Assembly: GCF_003515705.1 (NCBI RefSeq)
Contig: NZ_QWEH01000002.1
Coordinates: 186,001 to 250,000 of the forward strand
Direction of reading: 5' to 3'
Source: Oceanobacillus profundus
Lineage (GTDB): Bacteria; Bacillota; Bacilli; Bacillales; Amphibacillaceae
Length of the DNA: 64,000 bases
Numbering within the stretch: the first letter of the stretch is position 1; each line of letters opens with the position of its first letter. Both the position numbers and the translations under genes were made by a program. The notes under the pieces were generated by a model that was given only the letters and a program-made list of their open reading frames with translations, was not told where the DNA came from and ran no database searches. Shown here piece by piece: positions 52,412 through 60,497 of the stretch.

Positions 52412-53045
52412 CAAACGATTCTATTTTCCGTTTTACCTTGTAACGAAGAACGGTTTTAAGCTTGGATGCTTCAACTTTTCGAAAATCGGATAGGTAAATT
52501 TCTTTATGTGTTAAAGACATTCTCTCAAGCTGATTGCTAGCTATAAATTCATCCATCTTCTGAAATGTTTTTGGTTCATCATCATATGGTCCGACGTGAA
52601 GCATTTGTACAGACAAACCCTCTTCCATTGAATCGAAAGTCACGTCATCTAGCAAAGGATGTGCTTTCTTCTTTCGTACATATTCAAATGCTCTCTCCAC
52701 TACTTCTTCAGTTACAAATGTAGGTTGTTTAATCATAATGGTGTATAGCAATTCATCCTTATCCAGGGTATCTAGTTGTCTGCCTTTCTCCGTCAAATCC
52801 CATATTCCTTCTAATGGATAGACCGTATACTCAAAATATCCTTCAGGAGTATGTCCTTGTTTTGGCATCATCCGCACAGCATATGCTAACGAATAAAGGA
52901 CATTTATTCTATTGGAAAATTCCTCGTCATTCGGATTCCCATTTCCCTGAATCATAAAATAATGCTGTTCTGGAACGGTGACTAATTCGGGTTGTTGTTT
53001 CGGTATATATAAATCCTTTTCTTTTTTTCTCCACTCATATTTCAT
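52407..53045 (-). CDS. GyrI-like small-molecule-binding protein
   Basis: A 212-residue, single-domain protein with the GyrI-like (SOUL/BmrR-effector) pattern: VPEQHYFMIQGNGNPNDEEF, YSLAYAVRMMPK, YTVYPLEGIWDL and MLHVGPYDDEPKTFQKMDEFI. Some relatives hydrolyse cyclopropane-type toxins or bind amphipathic drugs; this one's ligand is unknown. There is no DNA-binding domain. AAAGGATGAT lies before ATG. Confidence 0.75.
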   Translation of the reverse strand: MKYEWRKKEKDLYIPKQQPELVTVPEQHYFMIQGNGNPNDEEFSNRINVLYSLAYAVRMMPKQGHTPEGYFEYTVYPLEGIWDLTEKGRQLDTLDKDELLYTIMIKQPTFVTEEVVERAFEYVRKKKAHPLLDDVTFDSMEEGLSVQMLHVGPYDDEPKTFQKMDEFIASNQLERMSLTHKEIYLSDFRKVEASKLKTVLRYKVKRKIESFE

Positions 53046-53096
53046 TTATTATCATCCTTTATTAATGGCTGGATTTTTACCTTCTAAATTATAAAA

Positions 53097-53338
53097 GGGA
53101 TGAGACTGAGACAAAAGTATTTTTATGAAATAAAAACCGAACATGATTGGTGCAAATAACTCGATCCGGAAATATAATTCGCGCATCCAAAGGCGGATGG
53201 TGAGCCTCTTGTGCTATCGCACTACGGTGTCCCACCTATGCCTTACCTCCCACTGGAGTCTACGTATATTTCCTACGCTAAGCTTTTGCATCGTTCGTTT
53301 TTAACATTAAACACTTTTGTTATGTCCCAGCCCCATCC
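53097..53338. repeat. MITE-like long imperfect palindrome before pepF
   Basis: The left end GGATGAGACTGAGACA and the inverted right end GGATGGGGCTGGGACA agree at 13 of 16 positions, all differences being A/G. AAAAGT follows in both. Nested inner arms (CGAAC..TGCAAA and GGAAATATA) mirror each other too, so the whole element could fold into one long hairpin. It fills the 358-base gap between the GyrI-like gene and pepF. Confidence 0.7.
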
Positions 53339-53403
53339 TTAATCGTTAAGGTAGCATTATTTCATTGTTTAACTCTTATTTTGCTTCCAGCAGGTCGCAA
53401 ACA

Positions 53404-55215
53404 TCATTCGTAGGTTTTCTCCAATTCATCAACGAGTGATCCTACATAGTTAACGGCAACGCGAATAGCATCAGGATTTGACATATCAACACCAGCTTGT
53501 TTAATTAGTTCGAGTGGCTTTTTTGTTCCACCGGCTCTTAATACATCTAACCAACTGTCAATAGCTGGTTTACCTTCCGTTTTAATTTTTTCTGCTACTG
53601 CCGTGGAAACAGTTAATCCAGCTGAATAGGTGTATGGATAAAGCCCCATATAATAATGTGGTTGACGCATCCAAGTTAAGCCAGCACCTTCATCAAATAC
53701 AACCTCATTTCCCCAGAAGGCTTCGAGTGTTTCTTTCTTCTCCTTGCAAAGTACATTTGCTGTAAGCGGAACACCTTGCTCAGCTAACGTATAAACACGG
53801 CGTTGATATTCTCCCTCTAACAGATGTGTAACAAAGTTATGATAATATGTTCCTAGCAATTGGGTAATCACCCAACGTTTCATCCGCTTGTCGTCATTGG
53901 TTTTCATCAGATGTTCTGCTAATAGCAGCTCATTTAAAGTGGATGGAGCTTCAATGAAATAAGTAGATGGACGTGTATTGACAAGGGATTGATTCTTTCC
54001 AGCGAGATAAAAATGACCTGCATGACCAAGCTCATGTGCTAATACGAAAGCGCCTCGCATTGTATCTGTCCATGTAATTAAGATATATGGATGAACACCA
54101 TATGGACTGGAACAAAATGCTCCATTGGCTTTACCGACATTATCGGAACGATCAATCCAGCGATTAGAAATTCCTTCTTTCATAATCGCTGTGTATTCAG
54201 GTCCCATTACCTGCAATGCTTCAATAATCGTTGCCGTTGCATCTTCATAGGTTGTTTTTGGGTTAAATTCTGGGTCAAGCGGCGCTTTTAGATCGCAGTA
54301 CTGCATTTCATCAAGCTGGAGCTTTTCCTTTTTTAATTTTGCAAACCGGCGCATATGTTGTGCCAGTTCCTGTTGAATTACATCTAACTGGTTATGATAC
54401 ATTTCTTCAGTTACTTGCTGTGGGGCTAACAGCATATCCGTTACAGACTTGTAGCCACGAAGTTTAGCCATCGTAACCTGTTTTGTCACTTCTGTTGCAT
54501 AGGTGGCAGCAAACGTATTCTTATATTGATCTAATGTTTTCGTAAAAGACTTGTATGCTGCTCGACGCGTATTCGTATCAGCTGTAAATTCATAACGATC
54601 TTCATAAAGAGCTGCAGACATAGGTAACTCGACATTATCCTCATTCTTAATCGGGTCGAATTGCATATCAGCAGCTTTGCTGCGCTGATAAATCATATAT
54701 GGCGCATTATGTACTTCGCTTAGTGCAGCTAGTGTCTCTTCTATCTCTGGAGCAAGGGTATAAGGCTTTGCTTCCATTAAATCATCTAGCATTTTTTTAT
54801 AGGTTGTCAGTTCAGACTGTTCCCTAAGAAATTGATTAATCGTAGCATCCGAAAGCGTCAATAATTCGGATTGAAAAAAAGCTAGTTTTGCTTGAATAGA
54901 AGCAGTTGCAGCTGCTACTTTCGCGGAGTCTCGCTGGTTATCGGGATCTGATCCATCTGCACTTGAACGAAGCATTGCATAAACCGAAACACGCGTAAGT
55001 TTTTGCTGGAATGCTTCCAATGCCTGCAAAGCTTGTAATAACGTATTGGAATCAGAGCCTAACTTGCCTTTATAGGCTGTAATTTCTGTAACGTCTTTTT
55101 GTAATTTCGCAAGCTCCTCATTCCAAGCGGTATGAGAAGGGAATAAGTCTTTTAAATCCCATTTTTGTTCTTCCGGTATGTCCGAACGATTTTTAGTTAT
55201 TGTATGAATTGCCAT
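53404..55215 (-). CDS. pepF: oligoendopeptidase F
   Basis: A 603-residue zinc metallopeptidase (M3) cleaving short peptides in the cytoplasm. The zinc motif HELGHAGH lies at about 385-392, followed by the third-ligand helix STFIEAPSTLNELLLAEHL. DLKDLFPSHTAWNEEL near the N-terminus is typical of PepF. The length is normal. AAGGAGAT lies before ATG. Confidence 0.93.
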   Translation of the reverse strand: MAIHTITKNRSDIPEEQKWDLKDLFPSHTAWNEELAKLQKDVTEITAYKGKLGSDSNTLLQALQALEAFQQKLTRVSVYAMLRSSADGSDPDNQRDSAKVAAATASIQAKLAFFQSELLTLSDATINQFLREQSELTTYKKMLDDLMEAKPYTLAPEIEETLAALSEVHNAPYMIYQRSKAADMQFDPIKNEDNVELPMSAALYEDRYEFTADTNTRRAAYKSFTKTLDQYKNTFAATYATEVTKQVTMAKLRGYKSVTDMLLAPQQVTEEMYHNQLDVIQQELAQHMRRFAKLKKEKLQLDEMQYCDLKAPLDPEFNPKTTYEDATATIIEALQVMGPEYTAIMKEGISNRWIDRSDNVGKANGAFCSSPYGVHPYILITWTDTMRGAFVLAHELGHAGHFYLAGKNQSLVNTRPSTYFIEAPSTLNELLLAEHLMKTNDDKRMKRWVITQLLGTYYHNFVTHLLEGEYQRRVYTLAEQGVPLTANVLCKEKKETLEAFWGNEVVFDEGAGLTWMRQPHYYMGLYPYTYSAGLTVSTAVAEKIKTEGKPAIDSWLDVLRAGGTKKPLELIKQAGVDMSNPDAIRVAVNYVGSLVDELEKTYE

Positions 55216-55437
55216 TATTAATCTCCTTTACTAAATGTTTCGTATCTCTAAATAAATTATAATATAAATTGATAGCTATTAATAGAACCTTCTAAAATAT
55301 TTTGAGTATTTTCTGTGCTTACAAAAAAAATACAGCTATAATAATAGCTGTAAGAAAAAGAATATTGTTGTAGTACAGATGATTTAAACTGATTTATTTA
55401 GGTTATACACATTAACAAAATTATTGACGTATTGCAG

Positions 55438-55569
55438 TTATCTTGCTGGGTGATCACACTCATCGCAGATATTACCATAGCAGTCAGCTTTCTCGTGAAT
55501 CATATCTTCACCGCATTGCTTGCACTTCTTTTTAGGCAGGTTTCTGAAAAACTCAACAATACTAGTCAT
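55438..55569 (-). CDS. yhfH: 43-residue zinc-ribbon-like protein YhfH
   Basis: Reads MTSIVEFFRNLPKKKCKQ on to CGEDM, ADCYGN and CDECDHPAR: a short helix FFRNLP then a four-cysteine (CxxC...CxxxxCxxC-like) knuckle, matching Bacillus YhfH. AAAGGAGG lies eight bases before ATG. A consensus promoter is at 55611-55640. In B. subtilis yhfH also precedes yhfI. Its function is unknown. Confidence 0.85.
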   Translation of the reverse strand: MTSIVEFFRNLPKKKCKQCGEDMIHEKADCYGNICDECDHPAR

Positions 55570-55610
55570 GTGTATCCTCCTTTAATGTTAACGTATTTGA
55601 TGTTAGATTC

Positions 55611-55640
55611 ATTGTAATATAACAATATGTTATTTGTCAA
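55611..55640 (-). promoter_or_regulatory. strong promoter of yhfH with an internal dyad
   Basis: On the minus strand TTGACA (55635-55640), 18 bases, TACAAT (55611-55616). The spacer contains ATAACA-N3-TGTTAT (55619-55633), placed where a repressor would exclude RNA polymerase. Confidence 0.65.
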
Positions 55641-55680
55641 TGCTGTGTTACAACAAATTTTATAACAGGAGTGTTTTTTT

Positions 55681-56412
55681 ATGAAATTAACGGTTATTGG
55701 TTGCTGGGGTGGGTACCCAGCAAGGGATGGTGCAACCTCATCTTATTTACTTGAAAAAGAGGGTTTTTCACTGTTGATCGATGTTGGGAGTGGGGCACTG
55801 TCGAAATTACAAAAATACAAAGCAGTTGCCGATCTCGACGCGGTTATCATTTCGCATTATCATCATGATCATATTGCTGATGTTGGTGTGCTTCAGTATG
55901 CAAAGTTAATTGAATACTACGTTAAAGGTGCAAATAAACGCTTACCGATTTATGGGCATACAGCAGATCAAGCTAGCTTTCAAGCTTTAACACATGACTA
56001 TACAAAAGGTATGCCATACAATCCAAAAGAAGAACTGAAACTTGGACCCTTTACGATTCAGTTTTTTGAAACGGTTCACCCAGTTACATGTTACGGTATG
56101 CGAATAACTGACGGTGAAAATGTTATTGTCTATACAGCAGACACAAGCTATAAATCAGAATGGAAGGATTTTGCACAAGGCGCGGATCTATTGATTGTTG
56201 ATTGTAATTATTATGCTGGACAAGACGGGACAAAAGCAGGGCATATGAATAGTGAGGAAGGTGCAAAAATTGCGAAGGCTGCAGGAGTAGACACCTTAAT
56301 GCTTAGTCACTTACCACAATATGGCGATATTCACCAATTAGTGATAGAAGCGAAAAACCATTATAAGGGAAATGTACGGTTAGCAGAAGAAGGAACAATC
56401 TGGAAAGGCTAA
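55681..56412 (+). CDS. yhfI: metallo-beta-lactamase-fold hydrolase YhfI
   Basis: A 243-residue protein with the motif SHYHHDHIADVG (HxHxDH), an Asp/His set further on (VIYTADTSYKSE; MNSEEGAKIAKAAGVDTLMLSHLP). It resembles RNase Z-like phosphodiesterases such as B. subtilis YhfI; the substrate is unknown. ATG follows AGGAGTG. It lies directly upstream of lplJ as in B. subtilis. Confidence 0.87.
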   Translation: MKLTVIGCWGGYPARDGATSSYLLEKEGFSLLIDVGSGALSKLQKYKAVADLDAVIISHYHHDHIADVGVLQYAKLIEYYVKGANKRLPIYGHTADQASFQALTHDYTKGMPYNPKEELKLGPFTIQFFETVHPVTCYGMRITDGENVIVYTADTSYKSEWKDFAQGADLLIVDCNYYAGQDGTKAGHMNSEEGAKIAKAAGVDTLMLSHLPQYGDIHQLVIEAKNHYKGNVRLAEEGTIWKG

Positions 56413-56493
56413 TTGTGATAAGCAATATCCATTGATTACTTGGGTCCTTTGGCTTAAAATTAATGGTAGAGGTAATGAAGGAGGTAACGATAA

Positions 56494-57489
56494 ATGAAAT
56501 TTATTGATAATAAAGGAATTACAGATCCAATGGTTAACTTGGCTATTGAAGAATATGTCCTTGAGAATTTTGGTGAAAAGGATACATACCTATTATTCTA
56601 TGTGAATAAACCGTCTATTATTATTGGAAGAAATCAAAATACGATTGAAGAAATCAATACGGACTACGTCGATGATAAAGAAATTAAAGTTGTACGTCGT
56701 CTTTCAGGTGGTGGAGCTGTTTACCACGATGAACAAAATCTTAATTTCAGCTTTATAACAAAGGATGATGGCAACAGCTTTCAAAATTTTGCTAAATTTA
56801 CAAAACCAATGGTTGATGCGCTGAATAAACTAGGTGTTCCAGCAGAAATGCAAGGGCGGAACGATTTAGCAGTAGAGGGTCGTAAAATTTCCGGTAATGC
56901 GATGTTTTCGACAAAGGGACGTATGTTCAGTCATGGGACCTTAATGCTGGACTCTGAGCTGGAAGAACTCACAAAAGCATTGAAAGTTAAAAAGATAAAA
57001 ATTGAATCAAAAGGAATTAAATCTATTCGAAGTCGAGTCGCGAATGTTGCAGAGTATCTTGACGAGCCGATTACGATGGGTCAATTCAAAGAAATCATCT
57101 TGAAAAATGTTTTTGATATAGAGGATATAAAAGATGTCCCACAGTATGTATTGACAGAAGAAGATTGGGAGAAGATTCACGAAATCTCTAAAAACCGTTA
57201 TCAGCAATGGGAATGGAACTATGGGAAGTCTCCGGCATTTAATGTTCAGGAAACGTATAAGTTTGATGCAGGTCTTGTAGATGTCCGGTTAGATGTTAAA
57301 AAAGGAATCATTGAAAATTGTAAGATTTATGGTGATTTCTTTGGAGTCGGAAGTGTGACAGAGCTTGAAGATAAGCTAAAAGGTATTCGTCATGAACGAA
57401 GAGCGATTGAAGCTGCATTAGAAGATTTCAATGTATCGCACTACCTCGGAAGAATTTCCAAAGAAGATTTTATTAATTTACTCTATTAA
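56494..57489 (+). CDS. lplJ: lipoate-protein ligase LplJ
   Basis: A 331-residue ligase attaching lipoate to 2-oxoacid dehydrogenases and GcvH. KPSIIIGRNQNTIEEIN, VVRRLSGGGAVYHDEQNLNFSF (lipoyl-AMP site), GRNDLAVEGRKISGNAMF and the C-terminal adaptor domain (NYGKSPAFNVQETYKF) are typical. AAGGAGGTAAC precedes ATG. It probably shares a transcript with yhfI. Confidence 0.94.
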   Translation: MKFIDNKGITDPMVNLAIEEYVLENFGEKDTYLLFYVNKPSIIIGRNQNTIEEINTDYVDDKEIKVVRRLSGGGAVYHDEQNLNFSFITKDDGNSFQNFAKFTKPMVDALNKLGVPAEMQGRNDLAVEGRKISGNAMFSTKGRMFSHGTLMLDSELEELTKALKVKKIKIESKGIKSIRSRVANVAEYLDEPITMGQFKEIILKNVFDIEDIKDVPQYVLTEEDWEKIHEISKNRYQQWEWNYGKSPAFNVQETYKFDAGLVDVRLDVKKGIIENCKIYGDFFGVGSVTELEDKLKGIRHERRAIEAALEDFNVSHYLGRISKEDFINLLY

Positions 57490-57501
57490 TTAAAAAACAT
57501 A

Positions 57502-57544
57502 AAAAATCCTCCCCGTTGATTGAAAGTATGGGGTGGATTTTTTA
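57502..57544 (+). terminator. terminator of lplJ
   Basis: AAAAATCCTCCCC pairs with GGGGTGGATTTTT, then TTAATT. Confidence 0.75.
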
Positions 57545-57582
57545 ATTTTTAATGTCAGGCCACTATGCCACTATAAAAAATG

Positions 57583-57655
57583 AAAGCTGTGGATAACGTA
57601 GCTGCCTAAACAGCCACATCCAGCTTCAGCACCCGGCGCTCCGTGCTTTTGTTAT
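57583..57655. repeat. structured intergenic repeat fragment
   Basis: Contains CCAGCTTCAGCAC, similar to CCAGCTCCAGCAC in the element at 30640-30772, then an AGCAC...GTGCT hairpin leading into TTTTG. It may be a truncated copy of that family. Confidence 0.4.
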
Positions 57656-57699
57656 ATCCCAAGTTAATTTTTCTCAATATTTGGTTTTTCACTACCATT

Positions 57700-57720
57700 A
57701 TTTACACAAATATGGTAAAT
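57700..57720 (+). promoter_or_regulatory. overlapping dyads upstream of comK
   Basis: ATTTAC (57700-57705) and GTAAAT (57715-57720) form a perfect inverted repeat, and ACCAT/ATGGT arms overlap it. Could be a site for a competence regulator. No clear ComK box (paired AAAA-N5-TTTT) was found. Confidence 0.35.
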
Positions 57721-57770
57721 TAGTCCTTGAGCCACTTTCTTTTTATTTTTTAGAAAGGAAGAATCAATTA

Positions 57771-58289
57771 ATGGAAAATTATTATTTTACCTCTCATGAA
57801 ATAACTCCTGTTACAATGGCAATCTTATCTTTGCGTGACGTAAATGGTGATGCAGTTACACGTGTAATAGAGGAGGATGCAGAATATGTGGTTGATCACT
57901 CCCCCACAAAAATCATTGACAACGCATGCCGTTTTTTCGGTAGTAGTCTAAAAGGCAGGCAGGACGGAACAAGAGACATTAGCGGAATTACCCATAAAGC
58001 ACCAATCTCCATCGACCCTTCAAGTGGAATGTACTTTTTCCCAACTACTTCACCTAGCAATCGAAGATGTTCTTGGATTGCGCATTCGTATATAGATAAA
58101 ATAAGAAAAGCTGCTGATAGACATACTGAAATTCAGTTTACAAATGGCAGAAAGATTATCATTGCTACATCGTATGGTTCCATCATGAATCAATTACAGC
58201 GCACTGCTCAATTTCGCTACTTGCTGGATCATCGAATTAGGCTCTTTCAGCAGTATCAGACTGGTGCGGTAGGAGATCCTTCCCAATGA
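57771..58289 (+). CDS. comK: competence transcription factor ComK
   Basis: 172 residues matching ComK: EVVDHSPTKIIDNACRFFGSSLKGR-type core (SPTKIIDNACRFFGSS), HKAPISIDPSSGMYFFPT, CSWIAHSYI and FTNGRKIIIATSYGSIMNQLQRTA. ComK activates DNA-uptake genes. The C-terminus is shorter than the B. subtilis protein, as I recall it, by about 20 residues. ATG 57771 follows AAAGGAAG. Its last 53 bases overlap yhjD tail to tail. Confidence 0.9.
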   Translation: MENYYFTSHEITPVTMAILSLRDVNGDAVTRVIEEDAEYVVDHSPTKIIDNACRFFGSSLKGRQDGTRDISGITHKAPISIDPSSGMYFFPTTSPSNRRCSWIAHSYIDKIRKAADRHTEIQFTNGRKIIIATSYGSIMNQLQRTAQFRYLLDHRIRLFQQYQTGAVGDPSQ

Positions 58290-58626
58290 GTTCATCTAGA
58301 ATAGCTTCCACTTTTTTACGAATTGCAGGGTTGAAATAATTTCGCTTTTCTTCCCGATTTTGACAAATAAAAAGGAACGAAGAAAACGAGTCATTTTTAT
58401 TTAATGTAATTACCTGCATTCTCTTCTGCTTCATTGCTGCACGTAGTTCCCTTCTTTCATTGGTTGCCTTTTCTTCCATCTTCGTTAAAAGTTTCATATA
58501 AGGCTCCTTTATTTTGAAGGCGCCACGTTGAATATGATCCATGTCCTGTCTGATGACAACTATTGCCATTGATAAAAAAAGAAAGCGCGTGCCTAGTTCC
58601 AATTCCTCATCTGAAAGATAGCGCAT
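58237..58626 (-). CDS. yhjD: YhjD-like conserved protein
   Basis: A 129-residue soluble helical protein: LSDEELELGTRFLFLSMAI, FKIKEPYMKLLTKMEE and NDSFSSFLFICQNREEKRNYFNPAIRKKV. It resembles B. subtilis YhjD, which lies in the same comK-to-addB interval. Function unknown. AAAGGAGGT lies six bases before ATG. Its 3' end overlaps comK's 3' end by 53 bases. Confidence 0.75.
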   Translation of the reverse strand: MRYLSDEELELGTRFLFLSMAIVVIRQDMDHIQRGAFKIKEPYMKLLTKMEEKATNERRELRAAMKQKRMQVITLNKNDSFSSFLFICQNREEKRNYFNPAIRKKVEAILDELIGKDLLPHQSDTAERA

Positions 58627-58931
58627 TTCGATACCTCCTTTAAAACAAGAACATAAGTTCCGTTATTATTATATGCTAAAGTTTAAGCAATTACACTACC
58701 AAAATAAGAATACTTGCGTAATAAAAAGAAAGTGGCCAAATAGCTAATTTTAAATTATGCATTTTTCATTGTTTACTTTAGAATATATAATGAGATAATT
58801 GTATTTATAGGTAAAAGTAAAAAGGTGAATGAAAAGAACCGGAAAATTCAATGTGTCACTATCATCGGACTTTTTAAACACCCAGCTTTATAATCGAAAA
58901 TTGCTTTTGTTAACGAGGGGAATTAGACTAC
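58627..58931. other. intergenic region between yhjD and yhjE
   Basis: 305 bases, AT-rich; no gene seen. It holds the divergent control regions of the two neighbours and a solo end of the GTCCGG repeat family at 58854-58881. Confidence 0.4.
58854..58881 (-). repeat. inverted solo end of the GTCCGG repeat family
   Basis: On the minus strand GTTTAAAAAGTCCGATGATA matches the left end of the element at 49522 (GTTCAAAAAGTCCGGTGAAA) with few differences. Confidence 0.45.
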
Positions 58932-59588
58932 ATGTACTTGTCAAACATCACTTTTTCTAATTGGAAAAACGTTCTTGAAACGGAAGGACTAGAAAATTTT
59001 ATAGAGCAATTATTGGAACAGTATGAAGGACTAGGGCCATTACCAGGGATAATATTACCATTTATAGAAGCTTTCTTGCCTTTCTTACCGTTAATCGTTT
59101 TTGTACTGGGTAATGCGGCGGCATATGGATTGCTGGAAGGATTTTTGTTTTCCTGGATTGGTGCCAGTAGTGGAGCAATCGTTGTATTTGTTGTTATCAG
59201 AAGGCTTGGAAACACAAAACTGTTTGTAAAAATTCGTAAAAACAATCAAGTAAAGAGGATTACAGCATGGGTGGAAAGACATGGATTTGGCCCGCTGTTT
59301 CTTCTGCTTTGTTTTCCGTTTTCGCCATCCGCTATTATTAATGTTGTCGCAGGGCTGTCTAAAGTTAGTACCCATCAATTTATTCTTGCTGTTTTTCTAG
59401 GGAAAGCAGTTATGATTTTCTCGATATCCTATGTTGGTTCCAGCATTATGGAATTCGCAAAAAATCCAGTTCGAACAATTGTTGTTGGTATTGGTATTTT
59501 CCTTTTTTGGATGTTAGGAAAATATCTAGAGCAAAAATTACAAAAAAAAGCTATGGATAAGGCTCGTCAAGATAGGAAGAAAGATTAA
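58932..59588 (+). CDS. yhjE: SNARE-associated/TVP38-family membrane protein YhjE
   Basis: A 218-residue DedA-like protein: GPLPGIILPFIEAFLPFLPLI, the amphipathic FSWIGASSGAIVVFVVIRRLG, and RHGFGPLFLLLCFPFSPSAIINVVAGLS carrying the family's conserved re-entrant region. Members act in membrane lipid homeostasis; the precise function is unknown. GAGGGG lies about 11 bases before ATG, slightly long. Same place as yhjE in B. subtilis, upstream of a signal peptidase. Confidence 0.85.
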   Translation: MYLSNITFSNWKNVLETEGLENFIEQLLEQYEGLGPLPGIILPFIEAFLPFLPLIVFVLGNAAAYGLLEGFLFSWIGASSGAIVVFVVIRRLGNTKLFVKIRKNNQVKRITAWVERHGFGPLFLLLCFPFSPSAIINVVAGLSKVSTHQFILAVFLGKAVMIFSISYVGSSIMEFAKNPVRTIVVGIGIFLFWMLGKYLEQKLQKKAMDKARQDRKKD

Positions 59589-59593
59589 AAGGG

Positions 59594-59635
59594 CTTCCTC
59601 TAGGGTATGATAAGAATATAATATCCTGGAGGAAG
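59594..59635 (+). promoter_or_regulatory. hairpin masking the signal-peptidase Shine-Dalgarno
   Basis: CTTCCTC (59594-59600) is the exact complement of GAGGAAG (59629-59635), which contains the ribosome binding site of the next gene; AGG.TAT/ATATCC extends the stem. In a read-through transcript from yhjE it would hide the start. A TATAAT at 59616-59621 sits in the loop and would give a transcript without the 5' arm. Confidence 0.45.
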
Positions 59636-59641
59636 ATGAAG

Positions 59642-60199
59642 ATGAAAAAAATTAATTATCGCAGACTCGTTCCTTTGGTCATACTTGTAGTTATATTTGC
59701 GGTAATTCTCAGATCAAGCATCTTTGCAAGTTATGTTGTTGATGGTGAATCAATGCAGCCGACGTTATATGATGGAAATTTATTAATTGTAAATAAAGTT
59801 GTATATAATATAAGAGATGTAGGTCGTTTTGATGTGATTGTATTTCATGCGAATGAAGAAGATGATTATGTGAAGCGAGTCATTGGCTTGCCAGGTGATG
59901 AGATTGAGTATACGAACGATAAGCTGTACATTAATGGTGAATACGTTCCAGAGAAATTCTTGCAAGTAGATGGTTATGTACAGGCGAGTGACAATCATCC
60001 ATATACAAAGAATTTTACACTTACTGAAATAACAGGAGACAAAGTTGTTCCCGAAGATCAGTTATTTGTTATGGGAGACAATCGTGGTGACAGTTATGAC
60101 AGCCGAGCATTTGGATTTATATCAATGGATCAGCTTGTTGGTAAGGTAGATATTAAATACTGGCCACTCTCCCAGACAAAGCTTAGTTTTGGTAAATAG
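59642..60199 (+). CDS. type I signal peptidase (SipV-like)
   Basis: 185 residues: an N-terminal membrane anchor (LVPLVILVVIFAVILRSSIF), catalytic Ser in YVVDGESMQPTL, catalytic Lys in DYVKRVIGLPGDEI, and box E MGDNRGDSYDSR. It cleaves signal peptides on the outer face of the membrane. It corresponds in position to B. subtilis sipV. ATG 59642 is nine bases after GGAGG; ATG 59636 is too close to it. Confidence 0.92.
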   Translation: MKKINYRRLVPLVILVVIFAVILRSSIFASYVVDGESMQPTLYDGNLLIVNKVVYNIRDVGRFDVIVFHANEEDDYVKRVIGLPGDEIEYTNDKLYINGEYVPEKFLQVDGYVQASDNHPYTKNFTLTEITGDKVVPEDQLFVMGDNRGDSYDSRAFGFISMDQLVGKVDIKYWPLSQTKLSFGK

Positions 60200-60211
60200 T
60201 TATAGCTATAT

Positions 60212-60252
60212 TGGAGCTTCTACTTTTGGTAAAATAGGTAGGAGCTCTATTT
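60212..60252 (+). terminator. terminator of the signal peptidase gene
   Basis: GGAGCTTCTAC pairs with GTAGGAGCTC (minor bulge), then TATTTATTATTT. Confidence 0.65.
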
Positions 60253-60276
60253 ATTATTTGACTGTTTTTGTGAAAT

Positions 60277-60467
60277 TTGTTGCTTCATAAGCTTCGTAGT
60301 TGGAAGAAACTGCGAACTAACTTCTCGGCTGTTTTCTTCCAGTACGTGCAATAATCGCCGTCCGGGATCGCTTCGGGTCACCCGCGGAAAGCGTTCCGGA
60401 GCGAGTATACGCACAAACATTACACGTTAGTTCGAAGTTTTATATTTATTGTGTCAAAAAGCAACAA
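60277..60467. repeat. MITE-like element with two nested inverted-repeat pairs before addB
   Basis: Outer arms TTGTTGCTT (60277-60285) and AAGCAACAA (60459-60467) are perfect. Inner arms AACTGCGAACTAAC (60308-60321) and GTTAGTTCGAAGTT (60426-60439) match at 13 of 14. The centre is GC-richer than its surroundings (GGGTCACCCGCGGAAAGCG). No coding capacity. It occupies nearly all of the gap before addB. Confidence 0.7.
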
Positions 60468-60497
60468 TCTTTTATAGTTTAAGGAGGGCTAACACCA

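Noticed and set aside
55432-55617. 61-codon plus-strand frame
   Set aside because: It is antisense to yhfH, which has the ribosome binding site, promoter and cysteine pattern.
57656-57770. ComK autoregulatory boxes before comK
   Set aside because: No pair of AAAA-N5-TTTT motifs at helical spacing was found; only dyads of unknown meaning.
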